From CBDFKB01 sp965248715 (GTDB taxonomy: Bacteria > Pseudomonadota > Alphaproteobacteria > Rhizobiales > Rhizobiaceae): 64,000 bases of DNA. Made by a program: the position numbers and the translations under genes. The stretch spans positions 1 through 64,000 of the forward strand of contig CBDFKB010000008.1 in the NCBI GenBank assembly GCA_965248715.1, written 5' to 3'. Below the pieces are notes generated by a model. The model did no database searches. It was not told where the DNA came from and saw nothing but the letters and a program-made list of their open reading frames with translations. Position 1 is the first letter of the stretch, and each line of letters starts with the position of its first letter. Below are positions 6,783-15,436 of this stretch, piece after piece.

Positions 6783-8189
6783 TTATACATTGAGCAGCAA
6801 ATACTCGCGCTCCCACGGCGAAATCACCTTCATGAAGGCGTCATGCTCGGTCAGCTTGACCGAAATGAAGGCGGAAACGAAATCATCGCCAAGTATTTTC
6901 CGCATCTCCAACGAACCTCGCAAAATCTCCACCGCTTCGAGCAATGCGTATGGCAGGTCGCGGCCACGTTCATAAGAATTGCCGGAAAATCGCGGTCGCG
7001 GCTCCACCTTGTTGCGGATGCCGGCAAGCCCGCAGGCCAAACAGGCAGCAATCGCCAGATAGGGATTAGCGTCGGCGCCGACCACCCGGTTTTCCAATCG
7101 CCTGGCCCCAGGTTCACAATAAGGCGCGCGCAGCCCGGTTGAACGATTGTCCATGCCCCATTCCAAATTGATCGGCGCTGACAAGTCCGGCACCAGCCGG
7201 CGGTAGGAATTTACATAAGGCGCCAGCAAGCACATGACCTCACCGATATATTTCTGTTGGCCGCCGATGAACTGCATAAAGATGTCGGTTTCCTTGCCGT
7301 CGGTGCCGGAAAAGACATTTTCGCCGGTAGCCAGATCCACCAGGCTTTGGTGGATATGCATGGCGCTGCCAGGCTGCTGCTCCATCGGTTTGGCCATGAA
7401 GGTCGCATAACAACCGCACCTGAGCGCCGCCTCGCGGATCAACCGCTTGAACAGGAAAACCTGGTCGGCCAACGCCATCGCGTCGCCGTGCAGCAGGTTG
7501 ACCTCCAATTGGGCAGCGCCCGATTCTTGAATAATGGTGTCGATTTCCAATCCTTGCGCGTCGGCATAATCATAAATGTGCTCGATCACCCGGTCATGTT
7601 CGTCAACCGCCGACAGGGAATAGGCTTGGTTGCCGAGGCTTTGCCGCCCCGAGCGACCTTCTGGCGGCTCCAGCGGATAGTCAGCATCGGTATTCGGCTT
7701 GGTCAGATAAAATTCCAGTTCCGGTGCGACAATCGGTTTCCAGCCCAGTTCTGCATATTGATTGATCACCCGGCGCAACACTTCGCGCGGCGCATAGGGC
7801 ACCGGAGAGCCGTCACGATAGTTGACATCGTGGATCACTTGCAACGAGCGATCGCTGGCCCAGGGCACCGCACGTGCGGTGGCCAGATCGGGCACCAGAT
7901 ACAGATCGGAATCCGCATCCAAATCATGTTCACTTTCCCACACATATTCACCGGTTATGGTAGCAAAAAACGTCGAGGTCGGCAGGCGTACCTGGTTGCC
8001 GCGTACGAATTTCGAGGCCGGCATGACCTTGCCGCGAGCGATCCCCGCCATGTCTGGCATCACACATTCGATCTCTTCGATCTGGTGTTCGCGGGCCCAG
8101 CCGACCAACGCCTCAGCGGTGTCGCATTCCGGACCAGGCGATCTGTCCAGGCTTATTTTTGGTTTTAGGGGCATCTCGGTTAAGGACAC
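6783..8189 (-). CDS. Glutamine synthetase family protein (gamma-glutamyl ligase, PuuA/GlnT-like)
   Basis: A 468-residue ATP-dependent ligase of the glutamine synthetase fold. The N-terminal beta-grasp domain includes CVMPDMAGIARGKVMPASKF. The catalytic domain has APELEFYL (metal-binding Glu), QLEVNLLHGDA, MHIHQSL, NRSTGLRAPY, and RRLENRVVGADANPYLAIA. The length and the PDxxGxxRGK-like N-terminus resemble gamma-glutamylpolyamine or gamma-glutamyl-amide synthetases more than housekeeping GlnA; no adenylylation-type C-terminus was recognised. The start is a GTG preceded by AGAGG, giving MSLTEMPLKPK. Lying between an amino-acid importer and a CoA-transferase, it probably acts on an imported amine or amino acid, but the substrate is not readable. 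Confidence 0.85.
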   Translation of the reverse strand: MSLTEMPLKPKISLDRSPGPECDTAEALVGWAREHQIEEIECVMPDMAGIARGKVMPASKFVRGNQVRLPTSTFFATITGEYVWESEHDLDADSDLYLVPDLATARAVPWASDRSLQVIHDVNYRDGSPVPYAPREVLRRVINQYAELGWKPIVAPELEFYLTKPNTDADYPLEPPEGRSGRQSLGNQAYSLSAVDEHDRVIEHIYDYADAQGLEIDTIIQESGAAQLEVNLLHGDAMALADQVFLFKRLIREAALRCGCYATFMAKPMEQQPGSAMHIHQSLVDLATGENVFSGTDGKETDIFMQFIGGQQKYIGEVMCLLAPYVNSYRRLVPDLSAPINLEWGMDNRSTGLRAPYCEPGARRLENRVVGADANPYLAIAACLACGLAGIRNKVEPRPRFSGNSYERGRDLPYALLEAVEILRGSLEMRKILGDDFVSAFISVKLTEHDAFMKVISPWEREYLLLNV

Positions 8190-8323
8190 ATTGGCCTCTT
8201 GTGGTGGCTTGATATTCTAATTTATCTAACACTGACGGGCCCGCTCGCGCCAGTTGAAAGCGGGAAGAGGGTATCGGCGATGTATATTTGTACCGAAAAT
8301 AGCAAATGGAACGGAGACGGATC

Positions 8324-9448
8324 ATGGGGCCATTGGCCGGCATCAAGGTAATTGAACTCGAAGGGTTAGGTCCGGCGCCGTTGGCTGGACAAATACTGGC
8401 CGATCTTGGTGCCGATCTAGTATTGATCGGGCGCACATCATCGGACCACATTGCACACGATCCCAGCAAACGGGGCAAGAAGTCGATCGCACTTAATCTC
8501 AAGAAGCCGTCGGCGATTGCCGCCGTTAAGCGGCTGGTTGCAATCTCTGACGTACTGATCGAGGGATTTCGCCCAGGCGTGATGGAACGGCTGGGTCTTG
8601 GACCAGACATTTGCGAAGCGGAAAATCCCGGTCTTGTGTATGCCCGCATGACCGGATGGGGCCAAACCGGGCCACTGGCGCCCCATGCCGGCCACGACAT
8701 CAATTATCTGGCGCTGACCGGGGCGCTTAACGCCATGGGCAAACGCGGCCAACCGCCGGTGCCGCCACTTAATCTGGTGGCCGATTTCGGCGGCGGCACC
8801 ATGTTTTTGCTGCTCGGCATTTTGGCCGCCCTGATTGAGCGACAAAAGTCGGGCAAGGGTCAGGTGATCGATTGTGCGATGACCGATGGTGTACCAGTAT
8901 TGATGAGCATGCTGTATGGCCGCCATTTCGCCGGGGTCTGGAACCTGGAGCGCGAAAACAATATTCTCGACGGCGCTGCTCCATTCTACCGCTGCTATGA
9001 GACCAGCGATGCCAAATTTGTCTCAATAGGCTGCCTGGAACCACAATTTTATGCCGAGTTCCTGCGCCTGACCGGGGTCGGTGATCCGGTATTTGACGAG
9101 CAATACAACCGCGATCTGTGGCCCGAACAAACACAAAAGCTAACTGCATTGTTTAAGACCCGCACCCGTGATCAATGGAGCGAGTTGTTACAGGCAAGCG
9201 ACGCCTGTTTCGCGCCAGTGCTCGATTATATGGAGGCGGTCAATCATCCCCATTATCGCGCCCGGCAAACCCATGTGGAGGCCGACGGCATGGTGCAGCC
9301 GGCGCCGGCGCCAAAATTTTCCCGCACCGCGCCCGATACCGGCCAAACCATCCGCCCGGCCGGTGTTGATAGTGTTGATGTGCTGCAAGGCGCCGGCCTC
9401 ACCAGTGCCGAGATCGCGGCGATGCGGGCTGACGGCGCGCTGACCTGA
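8324..9448 (+). CDS. Family III CoA-transferase / alpha-methylacyl-CoA racemase-like (CaiB/BaiF)
   Basis: A 374-residue CaiB/BaiF-family protein. The N-terminal MGPLAGIKVIELEGLGPAPL and LILDG-like opening are typical. The RMTGWGQTGP, GHDINYLALTGAL and VIDCAMTDG segments match the His and Asp pair used for proton transfer in alpha-methylacyl-CoA racemase (AMACR). An AMACR-type racemase is therefore somewhat more likely than a true CoA transferase. The start at 8324 follows a GGAG ribosome site; an upstream in-frame ATG at 8306 lacks one. It is divergent from the ligase gene at 6783-8189. Confidence 0.85.
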   Translation: MGPLAGIKVIELEGLGPAPLAGQILADLGADLVLIGRTSSDHIAHDPSKRGKKSIALNLKKPSAIAAVKRLVAISDVLIEGFRPGVMERLGLGPDICEAENPGLVYARMTGWGQTGPLAPHAGHDINYLALTGALNAMGKRGQPPVPPLNLVADFGGGTMFLLLGILAALIERQKSGKGQVIDCAMTDGVPVLMSMLYGRHFAGVWNLERENNILDGAAPFYRCYETSDAKFVSIGCLEPQFYAEFLRLTGVGDPVFDEQYNRDLWPEQTQKLTALFKTRTRDQWSELLQASDACFAPVLDYMEAVNHPHYRARQTHVEADGMVQPAPAPKFSRTAPDTGQTIRPAGVDSVDVLQGAGLTSAEIAAMRADGALT

Positions 9449-9552
9449 TCGCGTAAGTTGCATTTCTGAGCGCCGATTCACTTTCCCGAAACCGAGTTTC
9501 GCTAGATTGCTGGCTTGTATTGGAAAATACCAATAAGCACGGGGAGTTCGCC

Positions 9553-10305
9553 ATGGCCGACCAAACACCCGCCCTCAGGGTTACCGACCTATGCAAGGCA
9601 TTCGACACCCCGGCAGTAGCAGATCTCGATTTGCAGGTTCGGCGGGGCGAGTTTTATGCCCTGCTTGGCCCCAACGGCGCCGGTAAAACCACCAGTTTGC
9701 GCATGGTTGCCGGCCTGCTGCCACCAGACCAAGGTACAATCGAAATTTTTGGCATCAATGCGCTGACCGATCCGGTTGGCGCCAAGAAGGTGCTGGCATG
9801 GGTATCGGACGAGCCGATGATCTATGAAAAGCTTACGCCGCTGGAATATCTCGAATTCGTCGCCGGATTGTGGAGCATTGAGCGCGGCGAAGCGCTGAAA
9901 CGTGCCGATGAGCTGCTCGATTGGCTGCGCCTTGCCGACAATGCCGGCGAACGATGCGGCGGTTTTTCAAAAGGCATGCGCCAAAAAGTGGCATTGGCGG
10001 GAGCGCTGATCCACGACCCCAAATTAATCATTCTCGATGAGCCATTGACCGGGCTTGATGCCGGCTCGGCCCGCCTGGTCAAGGATGTTTTGGCGGCACG
10101 GGTCGCCGGCGGGGCCACGGTGATCATGACCACCCATATCCTTGAGGTCGCCGAACGGATGGCCGGGCGCATCGGCGTCATCGCCTCGGGCAGGTTGATT
10201 GCCGAAGGCACGTTGGACGAATTGCGCGGCACCACCGACCGGCATGGTCACAGCCTTGAGGACATTTTTCTCGATCTTGTTGCCGGCCAGGCACAAGCGG
10301 CATGA
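9553..10305 (+). CDS. ABC exporter ATP-binding protein
   Basis: A 250-residue single-domain ATPase. Walker A is GPNGAGKTT, the signature region is GFSKGMRQKVALAGAL, and Walker B is LIILDEPLTGLD followed by TTHILEVAER. The weak LSGGQ (FSKGM) is typical of ABC-2/CcmA/NatA-type exporters. The start at 9553 is preceded by GGGGAG. It overlaps the membrane partner gene by ATGA. The exported substrate is unknown. Confidence 0.88.
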   Translation: MADQTPALRVTDLCKAFDTPAVADLDLQVRRGEFYALLGPNGAGKTTSLRMVAGLLPPDQGTIEIFGINALTDPVGAKKVLAWVSDEPMIYEKLTPLEYLEFVAGLWSIERGEALKRADELLDWLRLADNAGERCGGFSKGMRQKVALAGALIHDPKLIILDEPLTGLDAGSARLVKDVLAARVAGGATVIMTTHILEVAERMAGRIGVIASGRLIAEGTLDELRGTTDRHGHSLEDIFLDLVAGQAQAA

Positions 10306-11843
10306 ATGTGAGCGCCTACGCCCCAACTTCCGTCGCTTGGTTCGTGCACCACGAATTCACCCTGTTTTGGCGCGACTGGCTGTCGATGATGACCGCCGGC
10401 AAGCCCCATCGCCGGGTCCTGCTGTTCATTGTATTGGCGGTAGTTGGCGCGGCCATGCATGGTATCGCCGCCATCATCATCTTGTCCTGGGTCGAAGCCG
10501 GAATTCGTGCTGATAAGGCCACTTTAGTGCTGCTTAGCGGGTGCGGATTGTTGGCTACATCGCTGATGTTGGCGCAAGCGCTTGAATCGGTCACCCGGGC
10601 ATACTATACCCGCGCCGATCTCGATTTGGTATTGTCGTCACCGGCCTCCAGCCATCGCCTGTTTGCCGTGCGCACACTATCTATTGCTGCATTAACTGGC
10701 GTGATGGCCTGCTTGCTGGCCGGTTCCTTCATCAATGTGTTGGCAATCTGGCACCACCCGGCCTGGCTTTGCGCTTATCTGGTATTGTTGGCGATCGGCG
10801 CGATTGCCACTGCGCTTGCCGTGCTCACCACCTTGGCGATGTTTCGCTTCGCCGGGCCGCGCCGAACCAGATTGATCGCGCAGATAATCGCCGCCATTGT
10901 CGGGGCCGGGTTCATCATCGGTATCCAGGCGATGGCAATCCTTTGGTTAGGCAATCTGTCTCGGTTTGAAATCCTCCGCTCCACCTGGCTGGTTGAACGG
11001 GCGCCGAACGTGCACCATTGGGCATGGCTGCCGGCCCGCGCGGCGATGGGACAATGGTCGGCTCTTGTGTTGTTTTGCGCTTTGGCGATTGCTCTGCTCG
11101 CAGCGGTTACGGTCCATGCCTCCCCTGGATTTGGCCGGATAGCACTAACCGCTTGCGCAACCGGCAAACCGAAAACCTACCGTAGCACGCGCCCGGTTCG
11201 GTTTAGGAACCGTAACCCGCATGCCGCACTGATGCGCAAGGAATTGACCTTGCTGGTACGCGATCCGTGGCTGATTTCGCAATCGCTGATGCAGATATTG
11301 TATCTGGCGCCGCCGGCAATGATGTTGTGGCTGTTTTACGGCCAGAGCGCCGATACGGTGACGATCGTCGTGCCGGTTATCGTCATGGCGTCCGGACAAT
11401 TGGCCGGTGGATTGGCCTGGCTGGCGATTTCCGGCGAGGACGCGCCCGACCTGGTCAATTCCGCACCGGTCACCAGCAGTGCGCTATTGACGGCCAAGGT
11501 CAAGGCGGTGCTATGCGGGCTTGGCCTGGTGTTGTGTCCGTTATTGGCGTTCCTTGCCATGACTTCATTGTGGCTCGCCGCCGTTGCTGCGCTCGGCATC
11601 ACCGCATCAGCACTGTCGGCGACATTGATACAAATTTGGTTCCGCGGACAGATGGAGCGCAGCATGTTTCGTCGCCGCCAGGTCTCTTCGCGGGCCGCGA
11701 CAATATGCGAAGCGTTCGCCTCGATCATGTGGGCCGGAGCCGCTGGACTGATGGCTTATGGTTCGGCCATGGCGGTGATAGCGGCGCTGATAGCATTGCT
11801 GGTGCTCGGCTGCGCGCGATTACTCAGCCCAACGCGCGATTAA
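10302..11843 (+). CDS. ABC exporter membrane protein (large hydrophobic permease)
   Basis: A 513-residue protein with about ten to twelve hydrophobic segments in two blocks (residues about 40-290 and 345-510), separated by a basic stretch around KTYRSTRPVRFRNRN. Soluble N-terminal residues (HHEFTLFWRDWLSMM) and the repeated MRKELTLLVRDPWLIS at the start of the second block show internal duplication, as in large ABC-2-type permeases. It is translationally coupled to the ATPase gene. No signature reveals the substrate. Confidence 0.8.
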   Translation: MNVSAYAPTSVAWFVHHEFTLFWRDWLSMMTAGKPHRRVLLFIVLAVVGAAMHGIAAIIILSWVEAGIRADKATLVLLSGCGLLATSLMLAQALESVTRAYYTRADLDLVLSSPASSHRLFAVRTLSIAALTGVMACLLAGSFINVLAIWHHPAWLCAYLVLLAIGAIATALAVLTTLAMFRFAGPRRTRLIAQIIAAIVGAGFIIGIQAMAILWLGNLSRFEILRSTWLVERAPNVHHWAWLPARAAMGQWSALVLFCALAIALLAAVTVHASPGFGRIALTACATGKPKTYRSTRPVRFRNRNPHAALMRKELTLLVRDPWLISQSLMQILYLAPPAMMLWLFYGQSADTVTIVVPVIVMASGQLAGGLAWLAISGEDAPDLVNSAPVTSSALLTAKVKAVLCGLGLVLCPLLAFLAMTSLWLAAVAALGITASALSATLIQIWFRGQMERSMFRRRQVSSRAATICEAFASIMWAGAAGLMAYGSAMAVIAALIALLVLGCARLLSPTRD

Positions 11844-11890
11844 GGTGTGTCATGCCTTAATCGATTTCATTTGCCGTCAATACCAACTAT

Positions 11891-11926
11891 ACCCAAAAAA
11901 CCGCCGCCTAGGCAAACCGTAGGCGG
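11891..11926 (-). terminator. Rho-independent terminator facing left, with no visible gene feeding it
   Basis: CCGCCTA (11904-11910) pairs with TAGGCGG (11920-11926). On the minus strand the stem is followed by a run of six T, the classic terminator form. Both flanking genes are on the plus strand, so the obvious transcripts meet it backwards. Confidence 0.55.
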
Positions 11927-11961
11927 GCAATCGAAAGTTAATCCCGAGGATTTCCTGGACC

Positions 11962-12396
11962 ATGGAACGCTTGAAATTACTGGCCTTGGATGGCGAGGAC
12001 CTTGCGATCATATCCGCCCATTGCCAGGACGCGGTGATCCGCGCCGATGCGCTAAGCTTTTCGCCTGGGGACAAAAAGTTTTCCTGCGCCATGAACCGGT
12101 TCGTGTGGGAACGGGTCGATAGAGCCAAGGGTCAGTTCGAGCGCCGAGGATCGGTGTTGCATTTTGACCGTGTCGAGCGAGCGCAAATGTCCGGCATCGA
12201 TCATACAAACGCTGATCAGGTTCTTTCGCTTTTGTCGGTGACGTTTAGCGCCGACAAGGCACCGGGAGGCACGGTTGAGTTCGTCTTTTCAGGCGGTGGC
12301 GGCGTTCGCCTGCAGGTTGAATGTGTCGAAGCACAACTGAGCGACCTGCCGGCAGCGTGGGCGGCGGCCAGTCTGCCAAGCCACGACGCTCCCTAA
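11962..12396 (+). CDS. DUF2948 family protein
   Basis: A 144-residue conserved alphaproteobacterial protein of unknown function, recognised by LLALDGEDLAIISAHCQDAV, the FACAMNRFVWE-like segment (SCAMNRFVWE) and the fixed position just upstream of hisD. No signal peptide or membrane segment. In related genomes it lies between murA and hisD; murA is not here. A hairpin facing the other way (11904-11926) precedes it. Confidence 0.85.
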   Translation: MERLKLLALDGEDLAIISAHCQDAVIRADALSFSPGDKKFSCAMNRFVWERVDRAKGQFERRGSVLHFDRVERAQMSGIDHTNADQVLSLLSVTFSADKAPGGTVEFVFSGGGGVRLQVECVEAQLSDLPAAWAAASLPSHDAP

Positions 12397-12438
12397 CCAT
12401 GATTGTCAACCTGTCCTAAACAACGGAACACCAGATTC

Positions 12439-13728
12439 ATGCCCGTTTACCTCGACAATCAGGATGCCGGATTTCAGGCCGATTTCGCAGCCTTCCTTGG
12501 TGCCCGGCGGCAGGCTGGGCAAGATGTAGCGCCGGCGGTTGCCGCCATCGTTGCCGAAATCCGCGCACGCGGCGACGAAGCGCTGATTGAGTACACCGCG
12601 AAATTCGACCGGCTGGAATTGAGTGCCGCGACCATGCGGATCAGCGCCGACGAGATAAGTGCTGCGGTAACCAAGGTTGACCGCGATACCCTAGATGCGC
12701 TGGCCTTTGCCCACCGCCGCATCCATGATCACCATAAGCGCCAGATCCCGCGCGATGAACGATATAGCGATGCTGGCGGGGTAGAACTTGGCCATTGTTG
12801 GCACCCAATCGATGCCGCCGGCCTTTACGTACCAGGCGGTTTGGCAAGCTATCCAAGCTCGGTGTTGATGAATTCTGTTCCGGCCATAGTAGCCGGGGTG
12901 AAGCGCCTGGTGATGATGGTGCCGGCACCCGATGGCGTGCTTGATCCGCTGGTGCTAGCGAGTGCCAATCTAGCCGGAGTTGACGAAATCTATCGGGTTG
13001 GCGGCGCCCAGGCGATCGCTGCACTTGCTTATGGTACCCAAACTATCGCGGCAGTTGACAAGATTGTCGGGCCGGGCAACGCCTATGTGGCCGAAGCCAA
13101 ACGGTTGGTGTTCGGTACCGTCGGTATCGACATGATTGCCGGCCCCTCAGAAGTGCTGGTGATCGCCGATGGCGCCAACAACCCGGACTGGATTGCCTCT
13201 GATCTCCTGGCCCAGGCCGAGCATGACCGCAGCGCCCAGTCGATCCTGATTACCGACGATCGCGACTTTGCCGGACAGATTGATCAAGCGGTGAAACGGC
13301 AATTAACAACCCTGCCCCGGGCCGATATCGCGGCAGCAAGCTGGCGCAACCATGGCGCGGTCATTGTGGTTGCTTCGCTCGACCAGGCGGTGGAACTTGC
13401 CAACAAGATTGCACCGGAACATTTGGAACTGGCCTGCGATGTCGCCGAACAATTGCTGACCGCCGTGCGCAACGCCGGGGCAGTGTTTTTGGGCCGCTAT
13501 ACCCCGGAAGCGATCGGTGATTATGTTGGCGGCACCAATCACGTGTTGCCAACCGCCGGTTCGGCGCGGTTTTCGTCAGGCCTTTCGGTACTTGATTTCA
13601 TGAAGCGGACTTCCATCTTGAAATGCGGCGTGGAACAATTGCAGGCGCTGGCACCGGCGGCCGAACTGATCGCTGGCGCCGAAGGGCTGGACGCCCATAG
13701 GCGTTCGGTTTCGATAAGGTTGAATTGA
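12439..13728 (+). CDS. hisD: Histidinol dehydrogenase
   Basis: A 429-residue NAD- and zinc-dependent enzyme of the last two steps of histidine synthesis (L-histidinol to L-histidine). The family signature is complete: IDMIAGPSEVLVIAD, the zinc/substrate region LLAQAEHDRSAQSI, and APEHLELACD with the catalytic Glu/His pair, then YVGGTNHVLPT. Start MPVYLDNQDAGF is the family's usual beginning; an upstream in-frame ATG (12403) adds a non-homologous leader. It stands in the conserved block with UPF0262, phosphatase, infA and maf rather than with other his genes. Confidence 0.96.
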   Translation: MPVYLDNQDAGFQADFAAFLGARRQAGQDVAPAVAAIVAEIRARGDEALIEYTAKFDRLELSAATMRISADEISAAVTKVDRDTLDALAFAHRRIHDHHKRQIPRDERYSDAGGVELGHCWHPIDAAGLYVPGGLASYPSSVLMNSVPAIVAGVKRLVMMVPAPDGVLDPLVLASANLAGVDEIYRVGGAQAIAALAYGTQTIAAVDKIVGPGNAYVAEAKRLVFGTVGIDMIAGPSEVLVIADGANNPDWIASDLLAQAEHDRSAQSILITDDRDFAGQIDQAVKRQLTTLPRADIAAASWRNHGAVIVVASLDQAVELANKIAPEHLELACDVAEQLLTAVRNAGAVFLGRYTPEAIGDYVGGTNHVLPTAGSARFSSGLSVLDFMKRTSILKCGVEQLQALAPAAELIAGAEGLDAHRRSVSIRLN

Positions 13729-13740
13729 CGGATTTATAAC

Positions 13741-14223
13741 GTGAACAATACCGAAAGCCAGACCAGGCTGATCGACATCACCCTCGACGACAAATCGATC
13801 GGGCGGGCGACACCTGATGTGGAACACGAGCGCGCGGTGGCGATCTTCGACCTGATCGAGGAAAACAGTTTCGCGCCGCACGGCCATCAATCCGGCCCCT
13901 ACCGGCTCAAGCTGTCGGTGGTCGAAAAGCGGCTGGTATTCGAAATCGCCAGCGAGGACGGTGCGGTGATTGCCACCCATATTTTGTCGCTGTCGCCATT
14001 TAGGAGGGTGGTAAAAGACTATTTTATGATCTGCGAAAGCTATTTCGAAGCAATCAAGACCGCATCGCCTAGTCAGATCGAAGCGATCGACATGGGTCGC
14101 CGTGGCCTACACAATGAGGGTTCCGAACTTCTCAAAACACGCCTCAACGGCAAGGTTGATATCGACACAGATACCGCCCGGCGCTTGTTTACGCTGGTGT
14201 GCGTGCTGCACTGGAGAGGGTGA
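13741..14223 (+). CDS. UPF0262 family protein
   Basis: A 160-residue conserved protein of unknown function restricted, as far as I know, to alphaproteobacteria. Characteristic stretches are RLIDITLDDKSIGR, ERAVAIFDLIEEN, LSLSPFRRVVKDYFMICESY and GRRGLHNEGSELL. It starts with GTG 12 bases after hisD and ends one base before the phosphatase start, so the three genes form one operon. No signal peptide or membrane span. Confidence 0.88.
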   Translation: MNNTESQTRLIDITLDDKSIGRATPDVEHERAVAIFDLIEENSFAPHGHQSGPYRLKLSVVEKRLVFEIASEDGAVIATHILSLSPFRRVVKDYFMICESYFEAIKTASPSQIEAIDMGRRGLHNEGSELLKTRLNGKVDIDTDTARRLFTLVCVLHWRG

Positions 14224-14697
14224 TTGGCGGCTGTTTTGTCCGCAACCACCCAACAGACCTTAACGAGGCAAAATGATCGCCTGCCGGGGGCAGTGTTGTT
14301 TTTGTGCGGCATGAACGCAATCCGCTCGCCGATGGCCGAGGCATTGGCGCGCCGTCATTTCGGCACCCGGATATTCGTCCAATCGGCCGGCATACGCCGC
14401 GGCCAGGCGGATCAGTTCGCGATTGCGGTGATGGACGAATACGGCATCGACATGAGCAAGCATGAGCCAAGAATGATCGGCGATCTCGACGACGACTATT
14501 ACGACCTGATGGTAACCTTGGCGCCGGAAGCTCACCACCAGGCGTTGGAGATGACCCGCGACCAGTCAGTCGAGGTTGAGTATTGGCCGACTATGGATCC
14601 ATCCACCGTTGCGGGCACCCGCAACCAGATCATGGAAGCCTATCGTCAACTGCGAAACGGACTCGATCTGCATGTCCGCAAGCGGTTTGGCAATTGA
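14224..14697 (+). CDS. Low-molecular-weight protein-tyrosine phosphatase family
   Basis: A 157-residue protein with the LMW-PTP P-loop CGMNAIRS (C-x5-R) near residue 24, which carries the nucleophilic Cys and phosphate-binding Arg, and the general-acid loop YWPTMDPS (Asp in DP) near residue 120. Proteins at this conserved locus are often annotated as ArsC-like; the intact Cys-Arg-Asp set fits a phosphatase. The start is TTG immediately after the UPF0262 stop, so translation is coupled. An inverted-repeat element follows at 14746. Confidence 0.85.
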   Translation: MAAVLSATTQQTLTRQNDRLPGAVLFLCGMNAIRSPMAEALARRHFGTRIFVQSAGIRRGQADQFAIAVMDEYGIDMSKHEPRMIGDLDDDYYDLMVTLAPEAHHQALEMTRDQSVEVEYWPTMDPSTVAGTRNQIMEAYRQLRNGLDLHVRKRFGN

Positions 14698-14745
14698 ATT
14701 GGCGCCGGAAAGTGCAAAGCGAGTTCACAAAGGGTGGTCTTTGCG

Positions 14746-15018
14746 CTAGGGTCCGTTGACAATTATGGTTGTGGCGCCGGCGTGGCCGATTTGGTCGCTG
14801 GCAAGGCGCGAAAGGCGCGGTAGTGTTGGCCACTTCAAGCCTTTCGCAACGTAGTCCAGGGGCCAAATTGGCTGCGTCCTCGGGGGATTTGATCAAATTG
14901 GCCCGCTTTCGCACCGCTCGTCGTCGAATATGCCCAACATGTCCTTCCTTCTCACACCACGAAACTGGACCAATTTGATCAAACCGACACTACAACCATA
15001 ATTGTCAACGGACCCTAG
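14746..15018 (+). repeat. 273-bp palindromic element with perfect 27-bp inverted ends (copy 1)
   Basis: The 27 terminal bases (14746-14772, ctagggtccgttgac...) are an exact reverse complement of 14992-15018. Inside are two further inverted-repeat arms: one around gccgatttggtc / gggccaaattggc, and one of tttgatcaaattgg / ccaatttgatcaaa. The whole can therefore fold as a closed stem with two side arms, like a cloverleaf. A second, diverged copy lies inverted at 40316-40587. It sits between the phosphatase gene and infA. No credible protein is encoded. It is MITE-like or a structured-RNA repeat. Confidence 0.8.
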
Positions 15019-15079
15019 GACCCGTTAACCAACTAGTTTTGGATCACTTGCCGAAATGAAACAAATTTGACGAGGAATA

Positions 15080-15298
15080 ATGGCGAAAGAAGAAATACTC
15101 GAGTTTCCAGGCACGGTCGTGGAATTGTTGCCGAACGCAACTTTCAAAGTGCGCCTGGAGAACGATCACGAGATTATTGCCCACACTGCCGGGCGGATGC
15201 GTAAGAACAGGATCCGCGTGCTGGCCGGAGATAAAGTGTTGGTGGAAATGACACCCTATGATCTGACCAAGGGCCGGATCACCTATCGGTTCAAATAG
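15080..15298 (+). CDS. infA: Translation initiation factor IF-1
   Basis: A 72-residue S1-type OB-fold protein of normal IF-1 length. MAKEEILEFPGTVVELLPNA and HTAGRMRKNRIRVLAGD are diagnostic. It occupies the ribosomal A site during initiation. A gaggaa ribosome site lies directly before the ATG. The position between the phosphatase and maf is conserved in Hyphomicrobiales, except that here a palindromic element separates it from the phosphatase. Confidence 0.97.
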   Translation: MAKEEILEFPGTVVELLPNATFKVRLENDHEIIAHTAGRMRKNRIRVLAGDKVLVEMTPYDLTKGRITYRFK

Positions 15299-15436
15299 CT
15301 TTCAATCATGATCGCCGCCTCCCATCGCTGGTTCGCGCCGCCGCTGCAACAATGTGGACACCGGCGCTACCGGCGAAATAGCGGTAACTGGCGGCTATTT
15401 TGATGACCGGGTTCGGTAACAGGATTTCTATGTGGG

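Noticed and set aside
7257..8168. 303-codon open frame on the plus strand
   Set aside because: It is antisense to the glutamine-synthetase-like gene, has no motif, and is explained by the codon bias of the real gene.
14769..14978. 69-codon frame inside the palindromic element (and 40339-40601 in the second copy)
   Set aside because: The two copies do not encode a common protein in a consistent frame; the pattern kept is base pairing.
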